Origin: Plantago elongata
Taxonomy: Eukaryota; Streptophyta; Magnoliopsida; Lamiales; Plantaginaceae
Reading direction: 5' to 3'
DNA length: 33,160 nucleotides
Assembly (NCBI GenBank): GCA_036897095.1
Contig: JAYMSP010001345.1
Span: 1 to 33,160 of the forward strand
Shown here: positions 20,270 through 30,937 of the stretch, one piece after another
Layout: every line of letters begins with the position of its first letter
Position numbering within the stretch: the stretch's first letter is position 1
Made by a program: the position numbers and the translations under genes
The notes under the pieces: generated by a model
What the model was told of the DNA's origin: nothing
Seen by the model: the letters and a program-made list of their open reading frames with translations, nothing else
The model's database searches: none

Positions 20270-22796
20270 ATGGTGTTAGTATTCATTTCTCGTCCATTGT
20301 ATTTCCTTGTTTGAAACAACCTGTAAAATAGTATAGTGATAACTTAATTAAATATTTATTTTGTAAACATTTGTATTTGGGTTCTTCGTCTCATACACTT
20401 GTGTATGCAATACATCTTCCAGATTGATCATTTATGGGCATATACAGAAATTCTATATTATTCCAAGAAACTTGTGTTGTGTGTGTTAATTCATAATATT
20501 AAAGTTCAATATTTGCATAAATACAGTTCCCTGATTCAATAGTTCATCATCTCAGATTGACCTGAGGTCAAAACTACAAGCATTTATCAGGAGGTTCATC
20601 AAACTGTCTTCTCAATTATAGAGTACTAGGCATGATAAAGTAAGACTATATAGTGCATAAAGTGAAAACCACATGATATATAGTGGCTTCATATGTAGTG
20701 TAATCTTTATACTAATCCACTAATCCTGACTTCATATAGACTAGAATTCACTAACTCTTGAGGACTTACAAAACTTGAACAGGTTTACAACACATATGCT
20801 AGAAAACTTCTTTCTCCCCACAATTAACTCTTCTTCAATGGCGCGCCGTTTATCATGGGGGGCATATTGATTCCCTCACTAGCCAGAAAGCTTAACTTCT
20901 ATTAGAAAGCTTTACTGAACCTTCGCCACCAAGACTACTGTCAATCCATTACACTAAGGGAGTAGAGGTTCCTTTATGAGATACAAAAATGTTTGATATA
21001 CTCCTGAAGGTGAGTTGGATCGTTTTGAGTGTATAAGATAGTAAGGCCTTCTTAGAACTCACATGCATATAAGAAGGTTGTTTTCTTTGGGTAATTTTCT
21101 GCAGCTCATGTATCAGTTATATGGTAACAGGCTTGGCTTCATTTTCTACCATAAAATTAGATCTTGCAATTTCATTGAAGCCTGAGCTATTGATCTGGAG
21201 TACAGCTTGCTCAAGTTCAATCTTTTGCTATATTATGTGCATAGTTTGTGAATATATGTACCCTAGACTAATTTTGCTTTGATAAGAGCGCCCATATGCA
21301 CAAAGTTATTCTCTGGAGAATTCATCATTTTTAGAATCATCTCCCATATTTAAGGTTGCATGCTATTTAGGTTTTTTTGGCCTTTACACAACCATTAAAG
21401 CTCCTAAGAGTGCGGTTGAGATTGTTTTTTTTTTTGACCGTGCGGTTGAGATATTTATAGAGATCAAATTGAGTTATATTTCTGTTGGAACACATTAAAT
21501 GTGTTTGAAATTAGCACAGTGCAGGGATACAAAGTGTTACTTTCCAAATCTAATGATATTACACTTAATGCCTTATCTTTGATGTACCACGCTTGCCATC
21601 TTTACATTCTTATGTTACTCTTCGTCCTTAATGCTTGAGTTGCTTCTTGCACTTCTGAACATGCTTACTCCTTCACGTGCTCTTGGGCTTAGTATGATAG
21701 ATTGACCATAAGTCTGACATACCACTATGATTAGGCTCTTCTTCGTAGTATGCCTGAACTCGTTCAGTCTCTTGCTGTTTAACCTCATTCTAACTCCAAA
21801 ACTATGACTATATCAACTCATTGTCAACTAAAAGATAGTCTAGAACACTTTAATCTGTTAATGCTTAACCACAATATAACTTCAGACATCAATGTTTACT
21901 TGACTGTTATAATAACACCGAACCAAACTATCAGTGTGTCTTTCAATCCCACAGTTTGGTACTATTAAATACAACGGAATACAATATTACACAAACATCA
22001 TTATAGCTTACTAAGTTTAATCAATTTTAATTATTTCATTTTCTCTCTATAGATTATGATGAGAAAGAAATTTAATGTATTTGTATTTGTTGAAGATGTT
22101 AAAATATATGACACGACATGTTTATTTACATCGACATTTTTTTATATGATATATTAATTTTTTATTTTAATTATTGTTTTCATGCCCCATTGAGTATTGA
22201 CGAGCCATTAACTAGTACAAGATTACACAAACACCATTATAGCTTGCCAGACGTTTAATAAATTTTAATGTAACTTGACAAAAATGTTTCTTTTACAAAC
22301 TTGACAAGCGCCCAAACACTAAAAACATCTGCCAGCCTAGGTTTTGTATCTTTATCAAAATCTAATACTAGAAAGCATTAACTTACATAAAGAAATTTAG
22401 TTGTGAACGATAATTTGACTTAAAGTGTGTTGGTTGGACATATGACACAATTTTATCCCACATTGAAAAATAATGAAGTAAGAAAGTAGCATCAAGATAT
22501 GGTTGTGTAGACTTGTATTAACAATTGTATACTATGATTATGGATCACCACCTACACGATCGCAGAAGGCCTGCGTAGGGGTTGAAAATTCAAGACCAAT
22601 TTGAACTTGATCCAAATGAAAATGGGTCGGGTTCGTGCCTGCACCTGTCGAACTGAATATGTTAGAACAACACTTTTATTTTGTGGCTATTCATGGTGCA
22701 ATATTATGCACTCTTATAAACCTCATCATCTCACGTGGTCCGACATACTTCTTACAATCTTGTAATTTACGATGCACTAATTAGTAATCTTGAGAG
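20270..22796. other. Intergenic DNA, no gene seen
   Basis: No coding frame or RNA gene is recognised. A direct repeat of about 47 bp (ATTACACAAACA, then CATTATAGCTT) occurs at about 21983 and 22222. There is a T-run at 21426-21436. The first hundred bases probably belong to the phytolongin 3' UTR, and a few A/T-rich signals near 20340-20360 could serve as the polyadenylation region. Confidence 0.5.
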
Positions 22797-23050
22797 TTTT
22801 TTCACAACTGAAGTTGAACGATAGTCGCAAATTTCAAGGAGCCAATCACAGGCGTCACATTACAACTATAGAGGCAATTCTAGTGGCCATGCCAACACCA
22901 GTTATATGAAAGATGAAATTGTTTGTCAAGTGGTGTACAAAACTAGGACATGTTGCTCAGAGATACTGCCAGCTTCATCAAATACAAGCTAACCTTGTGC
23001 AGTCAACTAATCGTAGTCCTTGGTGGTTAATAGACTTTGGCGTCTCACAT
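22797..23050 (+). pseudogene. Ty1/copia gag-protease fragment, left part
   Basis: One frame gives a gag tail (YNYRGNSSGHANTSYMKDEIVCQ). After a one-base shift near 22929 the next frame gives WCTKLGHVAQRYCQLHQ, a retroviral CCHC zinc knuckle with the last spacing disturbed. It continues through SPWWLIDFGVSH to 23050. WLID-x-G-x-SH is the copia protease active-site context (normally D-S-G-A), with S and A both replaced. The frame stops exactly where the LTR of another element begins at 23051, and protease-like sequence resumes at 26436. It is a dead fragment; the rest of the copia element is not in the window. Confidence 0.72.
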
Positions 23051-23664
23051 TTTTAGGTATCTGGATAAATCGGGCTACAGATTAGCCAATCAACCAAAAT
23101 ACCTTTATACACGGTATAAGACTTAGAACACCAATGAGATATTCTACTAGATAAACTGCAGAATTACACGAACACAGTGCTAAAGAGCACAAGCAACCCT
23201 ATATCTCTAGATGGAGTAGATCGGCTAGCACACAAGAATACACAGCCACCTATCCACGAGACTTCCCGCAACCAAAGAGATGCCTAATCTCTAAGATTTA
23301 TCCCAATGTACACTTAAGTACTAAACAGTATACCTCCTTGAGGCATATGCCGAAGAACACTCTGTTCTACTCATAAACTCATCTTCACATCTTATTATAA
23401 ACTGAGAAGGGGGTTGAGGTATTTATAGCCTCTACAACTACTATGAACTTGACCCAATAAGAATCCCCTAACCAGATCTTCTACTTAACTAGCAAGAATT
23501 ATCATCTACTAATTATTCTTCCTAACCAAGTATACTTAACTATCAAGACAAGATCAATAATATCTACCTACTAAATATACCCACGGGCTACGATCCATGG
23601 GCTAACTAACTAATTAAATCCAATACATAATGAAATACAAATACGAAGACGTGAGTTCGTATCA
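23051..23664 (-). repeat. 3' LTR of the 3.4-kb element (614 bp)
   Basis: It aligns end to end with 25819-26435 at roughly 90% by eye. The first bases are decayed (TTTTAGG for TGTTAGG) and the last are TATCA for TAACA. The TATA box TATAAATA (minus strand, 23427-23420) is conserved with the other LTR. Confidence 0.9.
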
Positions 23665-23683
23665 TATCCGCCCCCTGAAAATA
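23665..23683 (-). other. Polypurine tract and pol-tail remnant of the 3.4-kb element
   Basis: The minus strand reads CAGGGGGCGGATA directly before the 3' LTR. The same stretch encodes the end of the LEDKV-x-F-x-G tail, so coding tail and purine tract overlap, as in many gypsy elements. Confidence 0.7.
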
Positions 23684-25803
23684 GACCTTGTCCTCAAGGT
23701 TCACTCAAGTTCTTATATTCGTCAAGTGGTAACAATTGTACGTCTTCAATATCTGGAACAACCTAACCCTCCATGCCGACTCTAGACACGAGCTAAGGCG
23801 CGTAGCTTCCCAATTGTATTGCAGCCTATCAATATCAACCTTGTTATAAGGTCGTCAACATAAGCTCTAGCACGTTCTCGCCCAGAATCGATCACTTGAT
23901 GCTCATCTTTTCAAGGAGCTTGCTTCATAGAGCATATCAAGTACGTAGAGTCATCATCCTCCACTCGAGTCTTTCTCGACTTCAAAGATTGCTCTCAAAC
24001 TTGAGCTATCGTTAGGTCCCCTCCATAGTAGTCATCACGAGTACCAACCATGTATCTCCATAATGAATTCACACCATTAAGGTTCGCCTTTCTCCTTTCC
24101 AATCTTCCTCTCCTTCATGCGAGGTGCTCACATTATTCTAGAACACTTCTAGACTCATCTCACTCCATCAGTCACCAATGGCAGAGAATAAACATATGTT
24201 GAAGTTAAGACTACGCCATGGATGAGAAATCTTCTTAAATGCATCCTCTTGTATTTCTTCATCCAACAATAAAGACTACTATCCCTTCCATCTCTACTTC
24301 ATCCCCATGGGTAGACATCGCAATGACCAAATAATCTTCCTTCATAAATTAGAATCCTTGCGCATAAGAAGGAAGAACATGATTTACCTCTTTGTCGTCT
24401 TTGTCCATCCACTCTTCACGTCAACTCCTTAGTAGAGTCTTCTTGGCCTATTTAATTCAGAATTGCGAGAACCATCATGAATGTCGATACACTCGACCCC
24501 CCTTCTCACGAATTCATCCTCATATAGAATCCTTTACTCTTGAAATATTCCACCAATCGCCAACAACACATAACTTTCTTCACACGATATATAATTCACA
24601 ATATGTAATGAACTTCTAAACTACAAATTGAGCTACCGAATTATAGACATGTGTAGAAGTATTTACCTCATCACTTCCACGGGATATATCTCGAGAATAT
24701 TTGATTCACGATCTTTGCAACATTAACAACTTCACCAAACCATATTGTCATGTTGCAAATCCCCAAGATTCCTCAATGAAGTACCCAACAATCACATAGA
24801 TTTAATATTTCCTGAAGAAATTTGCTGCCGACTTCGACAGTACTTCAGGTCATGTTCGGGTACTCCAAATACGATCTCCACCGTTCAGATTCTAGGATGC
24901 TGAGTTGTGGACCTTCTGTCAAAATGTCAGCACCATCCAACGATTTGTTTAGCGGGAATCTCAATATTTCTCCGGCTGCGCAGTCAAGGGAATTGTCCAT
25001 GAAAATTGGCTTCCGGACAAGATTTTCACCCGATCTATGCAGTTCAAGTCTCCCTCAAACCCTAGGACCTTATGCAACTTCTTCCAGCTAATTCTCACCA
25101 TTCTTGGAAGCAAAATCGTTACCCAAATCAACATCCAGATTATGTACATACCTTATTGGAGTCGGTTATCTTCTTTCTTTCTTTCTTCTTCCTCTTCTTT
25201 TCTTCCTCACGACTGCCCTAGCCGCCTTTGTAGCAACATCGACATCAATGCTCCACTTGATTAGACTCCCCATGGCTGCTCCGCTTATTGTTCGGTGGTG
25301 GATCATCAGATCTGCCTCCGGCCTTGTTGTTCTACACAGCGGAAGTCTTTTTCTTCTTTTTCTTTTGTGGCTAAGCCGCCTTCTTCTCCAATGTCACAAT
25401 CTCGATTGGCCCACTTGCTACACTAGGGTGGTGCAACCGTACCGTGTTGCTGTCGATTGACAGCAACACCACTAGCCTAGCGTAGGTCCGGTGACCTCAA
25501 CTCTCCTTCCTTCCTCCGATGGTTGTCTATCCATGATCAGAGACTGCCCTTTCCCCATGCCTGAAGCTCCTCCATTCTTGAACCACCAAATCCACCGGAA
25601 TCTGTTCCTCTTTGTTTTCACAATGCTCAGTTTGCACAACATCTTTGGATTCACCTCCTCCATAGCTCGTCAAAATAGCTATCTGAGATTGGTCCACCAG
25701 AAATTGCGTCTTCACCGTATCCACTGGATTCCGGTACTCCTTGCTTTCGCAAAGCACGTGGTTGATAAAATATACCCTTAACACAAGCCCAAATGATGGA
25801 CTA
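23684..25803 (-). other. Internal region of the 3.4-kb element, no recognised coding domain
   Basis: About 2.1 kb with only short frames in all six phases, none resembling gag, protease, RT or integrase. The minus-strand frames at 25817-25527 and 25663-25472 follow the primer site where a gag would start. They overlap in different phases and have no gag features. A perfect 11-bp hairpin lies at 25444-25469. The region may have acted as a packaged non-coding RNA. Confidence 0.6.
25444..25469 (-). other. Perfect 11-bp stem with 4-base loop in the 5' leader of the 3.4-kb element
   Basis: GTGTTGCTGTC and GACAGCAACAC pair fully around GATT. It lies about 335 bases downstream of the primer site in the transcript direction, where packaging or dimerisation structures occur in retroelement RNAs. 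Confidence 0.7.
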
Positions 25804-25816
25804 GGCTCTGATACCA
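25804..25816 (-). other. Primer-binding site, initiator tRNA-Met type
   Basis: GGCTCTGATACCA on the + strand is TGGTATCAGAGCC on the minus strand. It is two bases from the LTR border at 25819 and sets the element's direction. Confidence 0.9.
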
Positions 25817-25818
25817 AA

Positions 25819-26435
25819 TGTTAGGTACCTGGATAAATATGGTTACATATTAGCCAATCAACCCAAATATCCTTATGCACGGTATAAGGCTTAGACCACT
25901 AGTGAGGTATTCTAACTAGATAAACTCCAGATCTACACAATCACAGTGCTAATGAGCATAAGCAACCCTATATCTCTAGACGGAGTAGATCGGCTAGCAC
26001 ACAAGAATACATAGCCACATATCCATGAGACTTCCGGCAACCAAAGAGACGCTTACTCTCTAGGATTTATCCCGGGGTACACTTAAGTACTAAACAGTAT
26101 ACCTCCTCGAGGCATCTGCAGGAGAACACTCTGTTCTACTCATAAACTCATCTTCACATCTTATTATAAACTTTTTCTAGAAGGGGGTTGTGGTATTTAT
26201 AACCTCTACAACTACTATGGGCTTAACCCAATAAGAATCCCCTAACCAGATCTTCTACTTAGCTAGCAAGAATTACCATCTACTAATTATTCTTCCTAAC
26301 CAAGTATACTTAACTATCAAGACAAGATCTAATAATATCTACCTACTAAATATACCCACGGGCTACGATCCATGGGCCAACTAACTTCAAATACATAATG
26401 AAATACATATACAAAAACGTGGGTTCAGAATAACA
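25819..26435 (-). repeat. 5' LTR of the 3.4-kb element (617 bp)
   Basis: It starts TGTTAGG and ends TAACA, giving the inverted ends TGTTA/TAACA. On the minus strand the TATA box TATAAATA is at 26201-26194. Confidence 0.9.
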
Positions 26436-26520
26436 TGATAATTTACTCAGAATATGATGGAACGTAAAAGTCCATTTGGTTGATGATTCTACACTACCTA
26501 TTTATCATAAAGTATGTTTT
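26436..26520 (+). pseudogene. Ty1/copia protease fragment, right part
   Basis: The sequence resumes the copia frame interrupted at 23050: DNLLRI, then a stop, then VHLVDDSTLPI, a typical stretch of copia protease after the active site. It ends where the inverted-repeat element begins at 26523. The match is short, and the call rests partly on its position. Confidence 0.55.
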
Positions 26521-26522
26521 CT

Positions 26523-26625
26523 AAGAAATAATCCCTAAATAGAGACATAGAAATATAGTTTCTAATATTACACATTAACCCAAATCAAAACCTGTTTATA
26601 AAACCCACCCAACAAAGGGCCAACA
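26523..26625 (+). repeat. Left terminal inverted repeat
   Basis: Pairs with 28690-28797 in inverted orientation. The best-conserved word is TAGAGACATAGAAATATA. Confidence 0.75.
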
Positions 26626-27230
26626 ACTAGGTCGCAAAAAAGGGGTCATGTAAATATATGTTATAACCCAAAAACGTTAATTCATTTTTGTTCAGAAAAA
26701 CCATAGAGACTCAAAAAATTTCTCTCACTACAAAAAATCTTTCCGAAAAACCCTATATCGGGCCTAAGAAGCGATCTCCATGATACAACCACACCGAAAA
26801 ATTGAAGCTCAGCAACCACACTATCAGAATATAAATAAAACAACGGTGGGCATAAAGATTAGACATGTTTCGAACGAAGCTTTAGTGATTTTTTTAACGT
26901 TTTTAACCGATTTGATCGAGAAATCAAGCTAGATAGTTGATATTATGATTGATTACCACCTCCTACATGGTTGACTCATGTTTCGAATGATAAAATAGCT
27001 TCGATTCCACCTAGATATGAAAAATCAATTTCGAAAAATTGTAGATCTAGAAGTATTCGTCTATAATTTCGAATTTTGATTGTAGATCGTTGTTGTTTAT
27101 GCATTCACAAGGTGTATTTGTGCTTGCATAATGATCCAGTGGTGTAATCATTCAAAATCAGACCTCAATCATGAACTTAGATTCGAAAAAAATAAGATAT
27201 ACAACGTTTTCATATTCTTTCGTATGTGTG

Positions 27231-27560
27231 CTATGTTCTCAACAATATTACACATATTCTCTAGATTCTAGAATATGTCCTATGTTTTCATAAAAAAACT
27301 GGCAATCATTATGTGCTCTGTTTTTTTACAATATCATCTTGAGATTTGTTCTCTACTGTATTTTCTATGTTCTCAACAATATTATCTATGATCTCTAAAA
27401 TATGTCCTATGTTTGTATTCAAAACCTGACAGTCGTTTTGTGCTCTATTTTTCGACATGTTTTTTTGTATTTTTCTTTTTACTGTATTTTCTTATGTTTT
27501 TTACGTATATGTATTATCGTCTAACCAATATACCTTATGTTCATCAACAATATCTACTAT
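27231..27560 (+). repeat. Diverged direct repeats of about 134 bp
   Basis: CTATGTTCTCAACAATATTA begins at 27231 and again at 27365. Each copy is followed by AATATGTCCTATGTTT and GTGCTCT words at matching spacing. A partial third copy starts at about 27536. Confidence 0.65.
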
Positions 27561-27894
27561 GTTTGACATGAGATAATTGATCATTGATTTTTTTTTTTTG
27601 TGCATTCACAAGGTTTAATCATGTTTTCATAAGGATTCTGTTAATAAATTTATCAATTGAAGTAGAAGAAGAAGAAGAGCATTTACGAAAAAGAAGAGAA
27701 GAAGGAAGGAAGAAAAATGTTGAGTCAAATGCAACAAATGAGCAAAAAGCGATGATAAACCTTAAATTATGTAGATAGAGATTAATAAGAAGTTTGAAAG
27801 AGACAAAATAGTGTTATATGTTATTTTCTCGGCAACTGTATAAACATTAATGCATGTAAGTGAATGATAGTATATGTTATATTTTATCAACTAA

Positions 27895-28660
27895 AAACAC
27901 TATGATCTCAATACAAAATACTATGATCTCATACTAAACAACTATAATGTCAACTCAAAATTATGTTATCAAACCAAATATTATAATCTCAATAAAAAAC
28001 ACATTATGTTATTAGACTTAAAACAGATTATAACATCAACTAAAAACACTATGATGTGAACACAAAACACTATGATCTCATACTAAAACCACCATGATAT
28101 CAACTCAAAAAGCTATGATGTCAACACAAAACACTATGATATCATATTAAACCACTATGATATCATCTCAAAAAACTATGATATCACACCAAACACTATG
28201 ATGTCAACTAAATTACACTATGTTATCAAACTGAAAACAAACTATGATCTTAACTAATAACATTATGATATCACGGAAAAGCACTATGATATCAACACAA
28301 AACTTTATGATCCCAAACTAAAAAACTATGATATCAAGTAAAAAAAACTATGATATCAAATCAAACACCATGATCTCAACACAAAACACTATGATGTCAA
28401 CACAAAACACTGTGATATCAGACTAAAACACTATGATGTGAGCTCAAAAAACTATGATATCAAACCAAATACGATGATCTCAACTAAAAACACTATAAGC
28501 TCAACTAAAAAACACACTATGATGTCAACAGAAAAATACTATGATTTCAGACTGAAAAAACTATGAGATCAAACAAACACGATGATCTCAACTAAAAAAC
28601 ACTATAAAACTAAAAAACACACTATAATGTCAACAAAAAAATACTATGATTTCAGATTAA
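27895..28660 (+). repeat. Minisatellite, about 36 units with a mean 21-bp period
   Basis: Degenerate units of the form CACTATGATATCAACTAAAAA repeat across about 770 bp. The most constant part is TATGAT-x-TCA, often TGATATCA, an 8-bp palindrome. Unit length varies from about 17 to 27 bp. No open frame runs through it. Confidence 0.85.
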
Positions 28661-28689
28661 ATCCTAACAGATCCATTTTCGAATATCCA

Positions 28690-28797
28690 GCTGCCGGTCC
28701 TTGGTTGGGTGGTTTTTAGTAACTTATTTTTGTTTCGGGGTTAGTTTGTAATATTAAAAACTTATATTTCTATGTCTCTATATAATGGTTGTTTCTT
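28690..28797 (-). repeat. Right terminal inverted repeat
   Basis: Reverse complement partner of 26523-26625. It ends GGTTGTTTCTT at 28797. Confidence 0.75.
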
Positions 28798-28844
28798 ATG
28801 AAACTAACTCATTAAGGAATAATGAAATCATTTTATATTGATAC

Positions 28845-28852
28845 ATAATATC
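28845..28852 (+). repeat. Target-site duplication of the hAT element, left copy
   Basis: ATAATATC, identical to 29379-29386. Confidence 0.92.
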
Positions 28853-29378
28853 TAGGGCTGATCGTTCGGATTAATCGGATCCGAAGTTCGGATTAATCCG
28901 AAGTTTCGGAGCACCTTGGGGTCAATCCGTAATCCGATCTGAATGGTTCGGATCGAATTCGGATTAATCCGACTTGGATCGAGTTTTTTCGGATTAATCC
29001 AAAAATATAAAAAATAATAAAAGTGAATTATCCTTTCTTCCTCAACTTTCCCAAAACTTTCAAAAAAATAGAAATGACGGAAATGAATAAGGATGAATGG
29101 ATGAAGAGGATTTGTTTTGGGTTTTTGTTACATGTTCGGATATAAGTTGCTATTCCAAAAAATGTTTTTGCCTTTGGGAAAGGGGTATTTTATTTTTTAA
29201 ATATTTCGTATTAAAATCGAATAATCCGAAAATCCAATGGATCGGCTTTGATTAATCCGAAAATCTTCAGATCTCAAATATGCTAATCCGTAGTCCAATC
29301 CGAACATACCGAATTGAATTGGATCGGATCGAATTGTCGGATTTTTGTATTGAATTTCGAATTTTTTGATCATCCCTA
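28853..29378. mobile_element. Non-autonomous hAT element (526 bp) with 8-bp target duplication
   Basis: The ends are TAGGGCTGATC (28853) and GATCATCCCTA (to 29378), inverted repeats with one mismatch in 11. Identical 8-bp direct repeats ATAATATC flank it at 28845-28852 and 29379-29386, the target-duplication size of hAT transposons. Subterminal regions are packed with GGATTAATCC motifs, including the perfect 16-bp palindrome TTCGGATTAATCCGAA (28887-28902) and near copies at 28958-28972 and 28989-29000. A half-site is at 29250-29261. Such subterminal repeats are the expected transposase-binding sites. There is no coding region; a 65-codon minus-strand frame across it is a composition artefact. 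Confidence 0.92.
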
Positions 29379-29386
29379 ATAATATC
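29379..29386 (+). repeat. Target-site duplication of the hAT element, right copy
   Basis: ATAATATC, identical to 28845-28852. Confidence 0.92.
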
Positions 29387-30937
29387 AAAATCATGATACT
29401 TCATTGTAATAAATATATTGAGTACCCTCTAGATACTTATGTTAGGATATATATAAATAAATACAGTAAAAACTCTATAAGAGCATACTCTATAAAGGAA
29501 TAAATTCTTTATAGTAACAAAAGTTTCGATCACAACTTGAGACCAATTATACATAAGAATAAATTCCACATTGTCATATTCTATGACTTTCTTCGGTCCC
29601 ATCTCAAGTAATTATACATTTATATAGTAATAAATGACATACTATTCAATAATATTTATCTATATATATGATTTTCATTCTTAAATTTAAGGTGTATTAT
29701 TTAAAGTTTTTTATTATAGTAATATGAACCTTTCAATAGTAAATCGATCTTTTTTAGCTTCCGCATATGTAGTAATTTCATATATGAACTTTCTAGTTAG
29801 ACTAAAAATATATATAACATGTTAAGTTAGTATTTAGTAATTTTATACAATAAATATAACATTTAAGTTATGTGTATTATTTTATTATTTAAAATATATT
29901 TTCAGTACAAACCTCCATTTAAAAATAAAGTATCTATAAATTTTTTCTTTTCAGTTTTAATAATTAATAATATAACTATAGAATTTTTACATTTGCATAA
30001 TTCAACTGCTTCTACTAAAGTCCAGGTCCAATAACTGTTAAGTTTGACGCTGATGGGTTTTCGGTTGAATTGGTGGTTTATAGTAAATCTGATTTATCCT
30101 AGGTTGGCTAAAGCTTACGAAGGCAGATTAAAGGGGGTCACGCTACTGCCTCGTCTAGAATTATATGAGTTCGTTTCGCCAGAAATCTATATATATGAGT
30201 TATGAGTTCTGAAAGTTTCCATTAAATAATAAAATTAAATATTTTATTCTTTTCTTCAACTTAATTTTTGATTAGTTTTTGCTGATCTTTTAACCCGAAC
30301 TCAAATTTTGATTATTTTTTACTAATCTTCTGATCCGGATTCATGAAAAATGAATCAAGTAAAAACCAGTCAATATTAGGTAAAAACTAAATAATAGTGT
30401 AAAATATTATATAAAAACTTAAGAATTTTTTTTTTAAACTAGACAATATAATGTAAAAATTAGATAATTATGCACTAAGTCAGTAAATTTCTGTACAAGT
30501 AATAAATTATACATGGTCATTTACAAAACTACACAATATAGTTATAAAAGTAGACAGTATTTTGAAAAAACTAGACAATAGATACTAAAAACTAGACAGT
30601 TCAACACAACTCCGCAAGATAAAGATATAACATGAAAAATTAAAGAGATATTTTAAATACTAGACGAAACGTATTAAAAGTTAAAATACAAGGTATTTAT
30701 ATAAAAAATTAGATAATATTTATTAAAAAATAGGATCTGTCTGAACTCTCTATAACAAAAAAAAACTTTGGGACTTAATATTACATTGGAATGTTATATT
30801 TTGGTTTGTAAAGATTAATGTAAAGTGATACCTCTTCATATAGCATTCTTATTTTTAAAACATATTTGCATGTATAACCAATTGTGTACAGTTCAACTAT
30901 TAATAGAAATCGATTGGTAGTACGGGTACGAGAGACG
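29387..30937. other. AT-rich intergenic DNA, no gene seen
   Basis: TACAGTAAAAACTCTATAAG at 29462-29481 resembles the left end of Emigrant-type mariner MITEs (CAGTAAAACCTCTATAA). No opposite end is found. A loose minisatellite built on AAACTAGACAATA words occupies about 30350-30720. The rest is low-complexity AT-rich DNA. Confidence 0.5.
30350..30720 (+). repeat. Degenerate minisatellite of ACTAGACAATA words
   Basis: Words AAACTAGACAATA, AAATTAGATAATT, AAGTAGACAGTAT and AAACTAGACAGTT recur at irregular spacing of about 20-40 bp. Similar in style but not in sequence to the array at 27895-28660. Confidence 0.5.

Larger units (their letters stand above)
23051..26435 (-). mobile_element. Non-autonomous Ty3/gypsy-derived LTR retrotransposon (3.4 kb)
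   Basis: Two LTRs (23051-23664 and 25819-26435) in direct orientation flank 2154 bp without a recognisable gag or pol. The primer site next to the right LTR and the purine tract (minus strand) next to the left LTR show that the element runs on the minus strand. Just before the purine tract the minus strand reads NLEDKVYFQGAD, matching the usual end of gypsy pol (LEDKV-x-F-x-G), so it derives from a gypsy element by loss of coding sequence. It is inserted inside copia protease sequence. The right flank is TGATA; a full left copy is not present. The copia frame is explained if TGATA was duplicated and the left copy lost GATA. Confidence 0.85.
26523..28797. mobile_element. Mutator-like non-coding DNA transposon candidate with terminal inverted repeats (2.3 kb)
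   Basis: The left end (AAGAAATAATCC, then TAGAGACATAGAAATATA, then TAATATTACA and TAACCC) matches the reverse complement of the right end (AAGAAACAACC, TAGAGACATAGAAATATA, TAATATTACA, CTAACCCC). The match is roughly 80% over 60 bp, with weaker similarity (ACCCACCCAACAAAGG / ACCACCCAACCAAGG) to about 100 bp. Long inverted repeats around non-coding DNA suggest a Mutator-like element. I do not find a clean 9-bp target duplication (left flank ATGTTTTCT, right flank ATGAAACTA), so the family is open. The interior has a leader-like stretch (26690-26830), diverged direct repeats of about 134 bp starting at 27231 and 27365, and a long minisatellite (27895-28660). No transposase is present. Confidence 0.65.

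Noticed and set aside
20851-21500. Possible gene downstream of the phytolongin
   Set aside because: No frame longer than a few dozen codons and no recognisable protein pattern; only low-complexity AT-rich DNA.
24392-25781. Several + strand frames in the non-autonomous gypsy interior
   Set aside because: Short, overlapping and rich in S/L, and opposite to the element's transcription direction shown by its primer site and purine tract.
27895-28660. CRISPR array
   Set aside because: Repeats of about 21 bp with no constant repeat and unique spacers; spacing is irregular and the genome is a plant's. It is a minisatellite.
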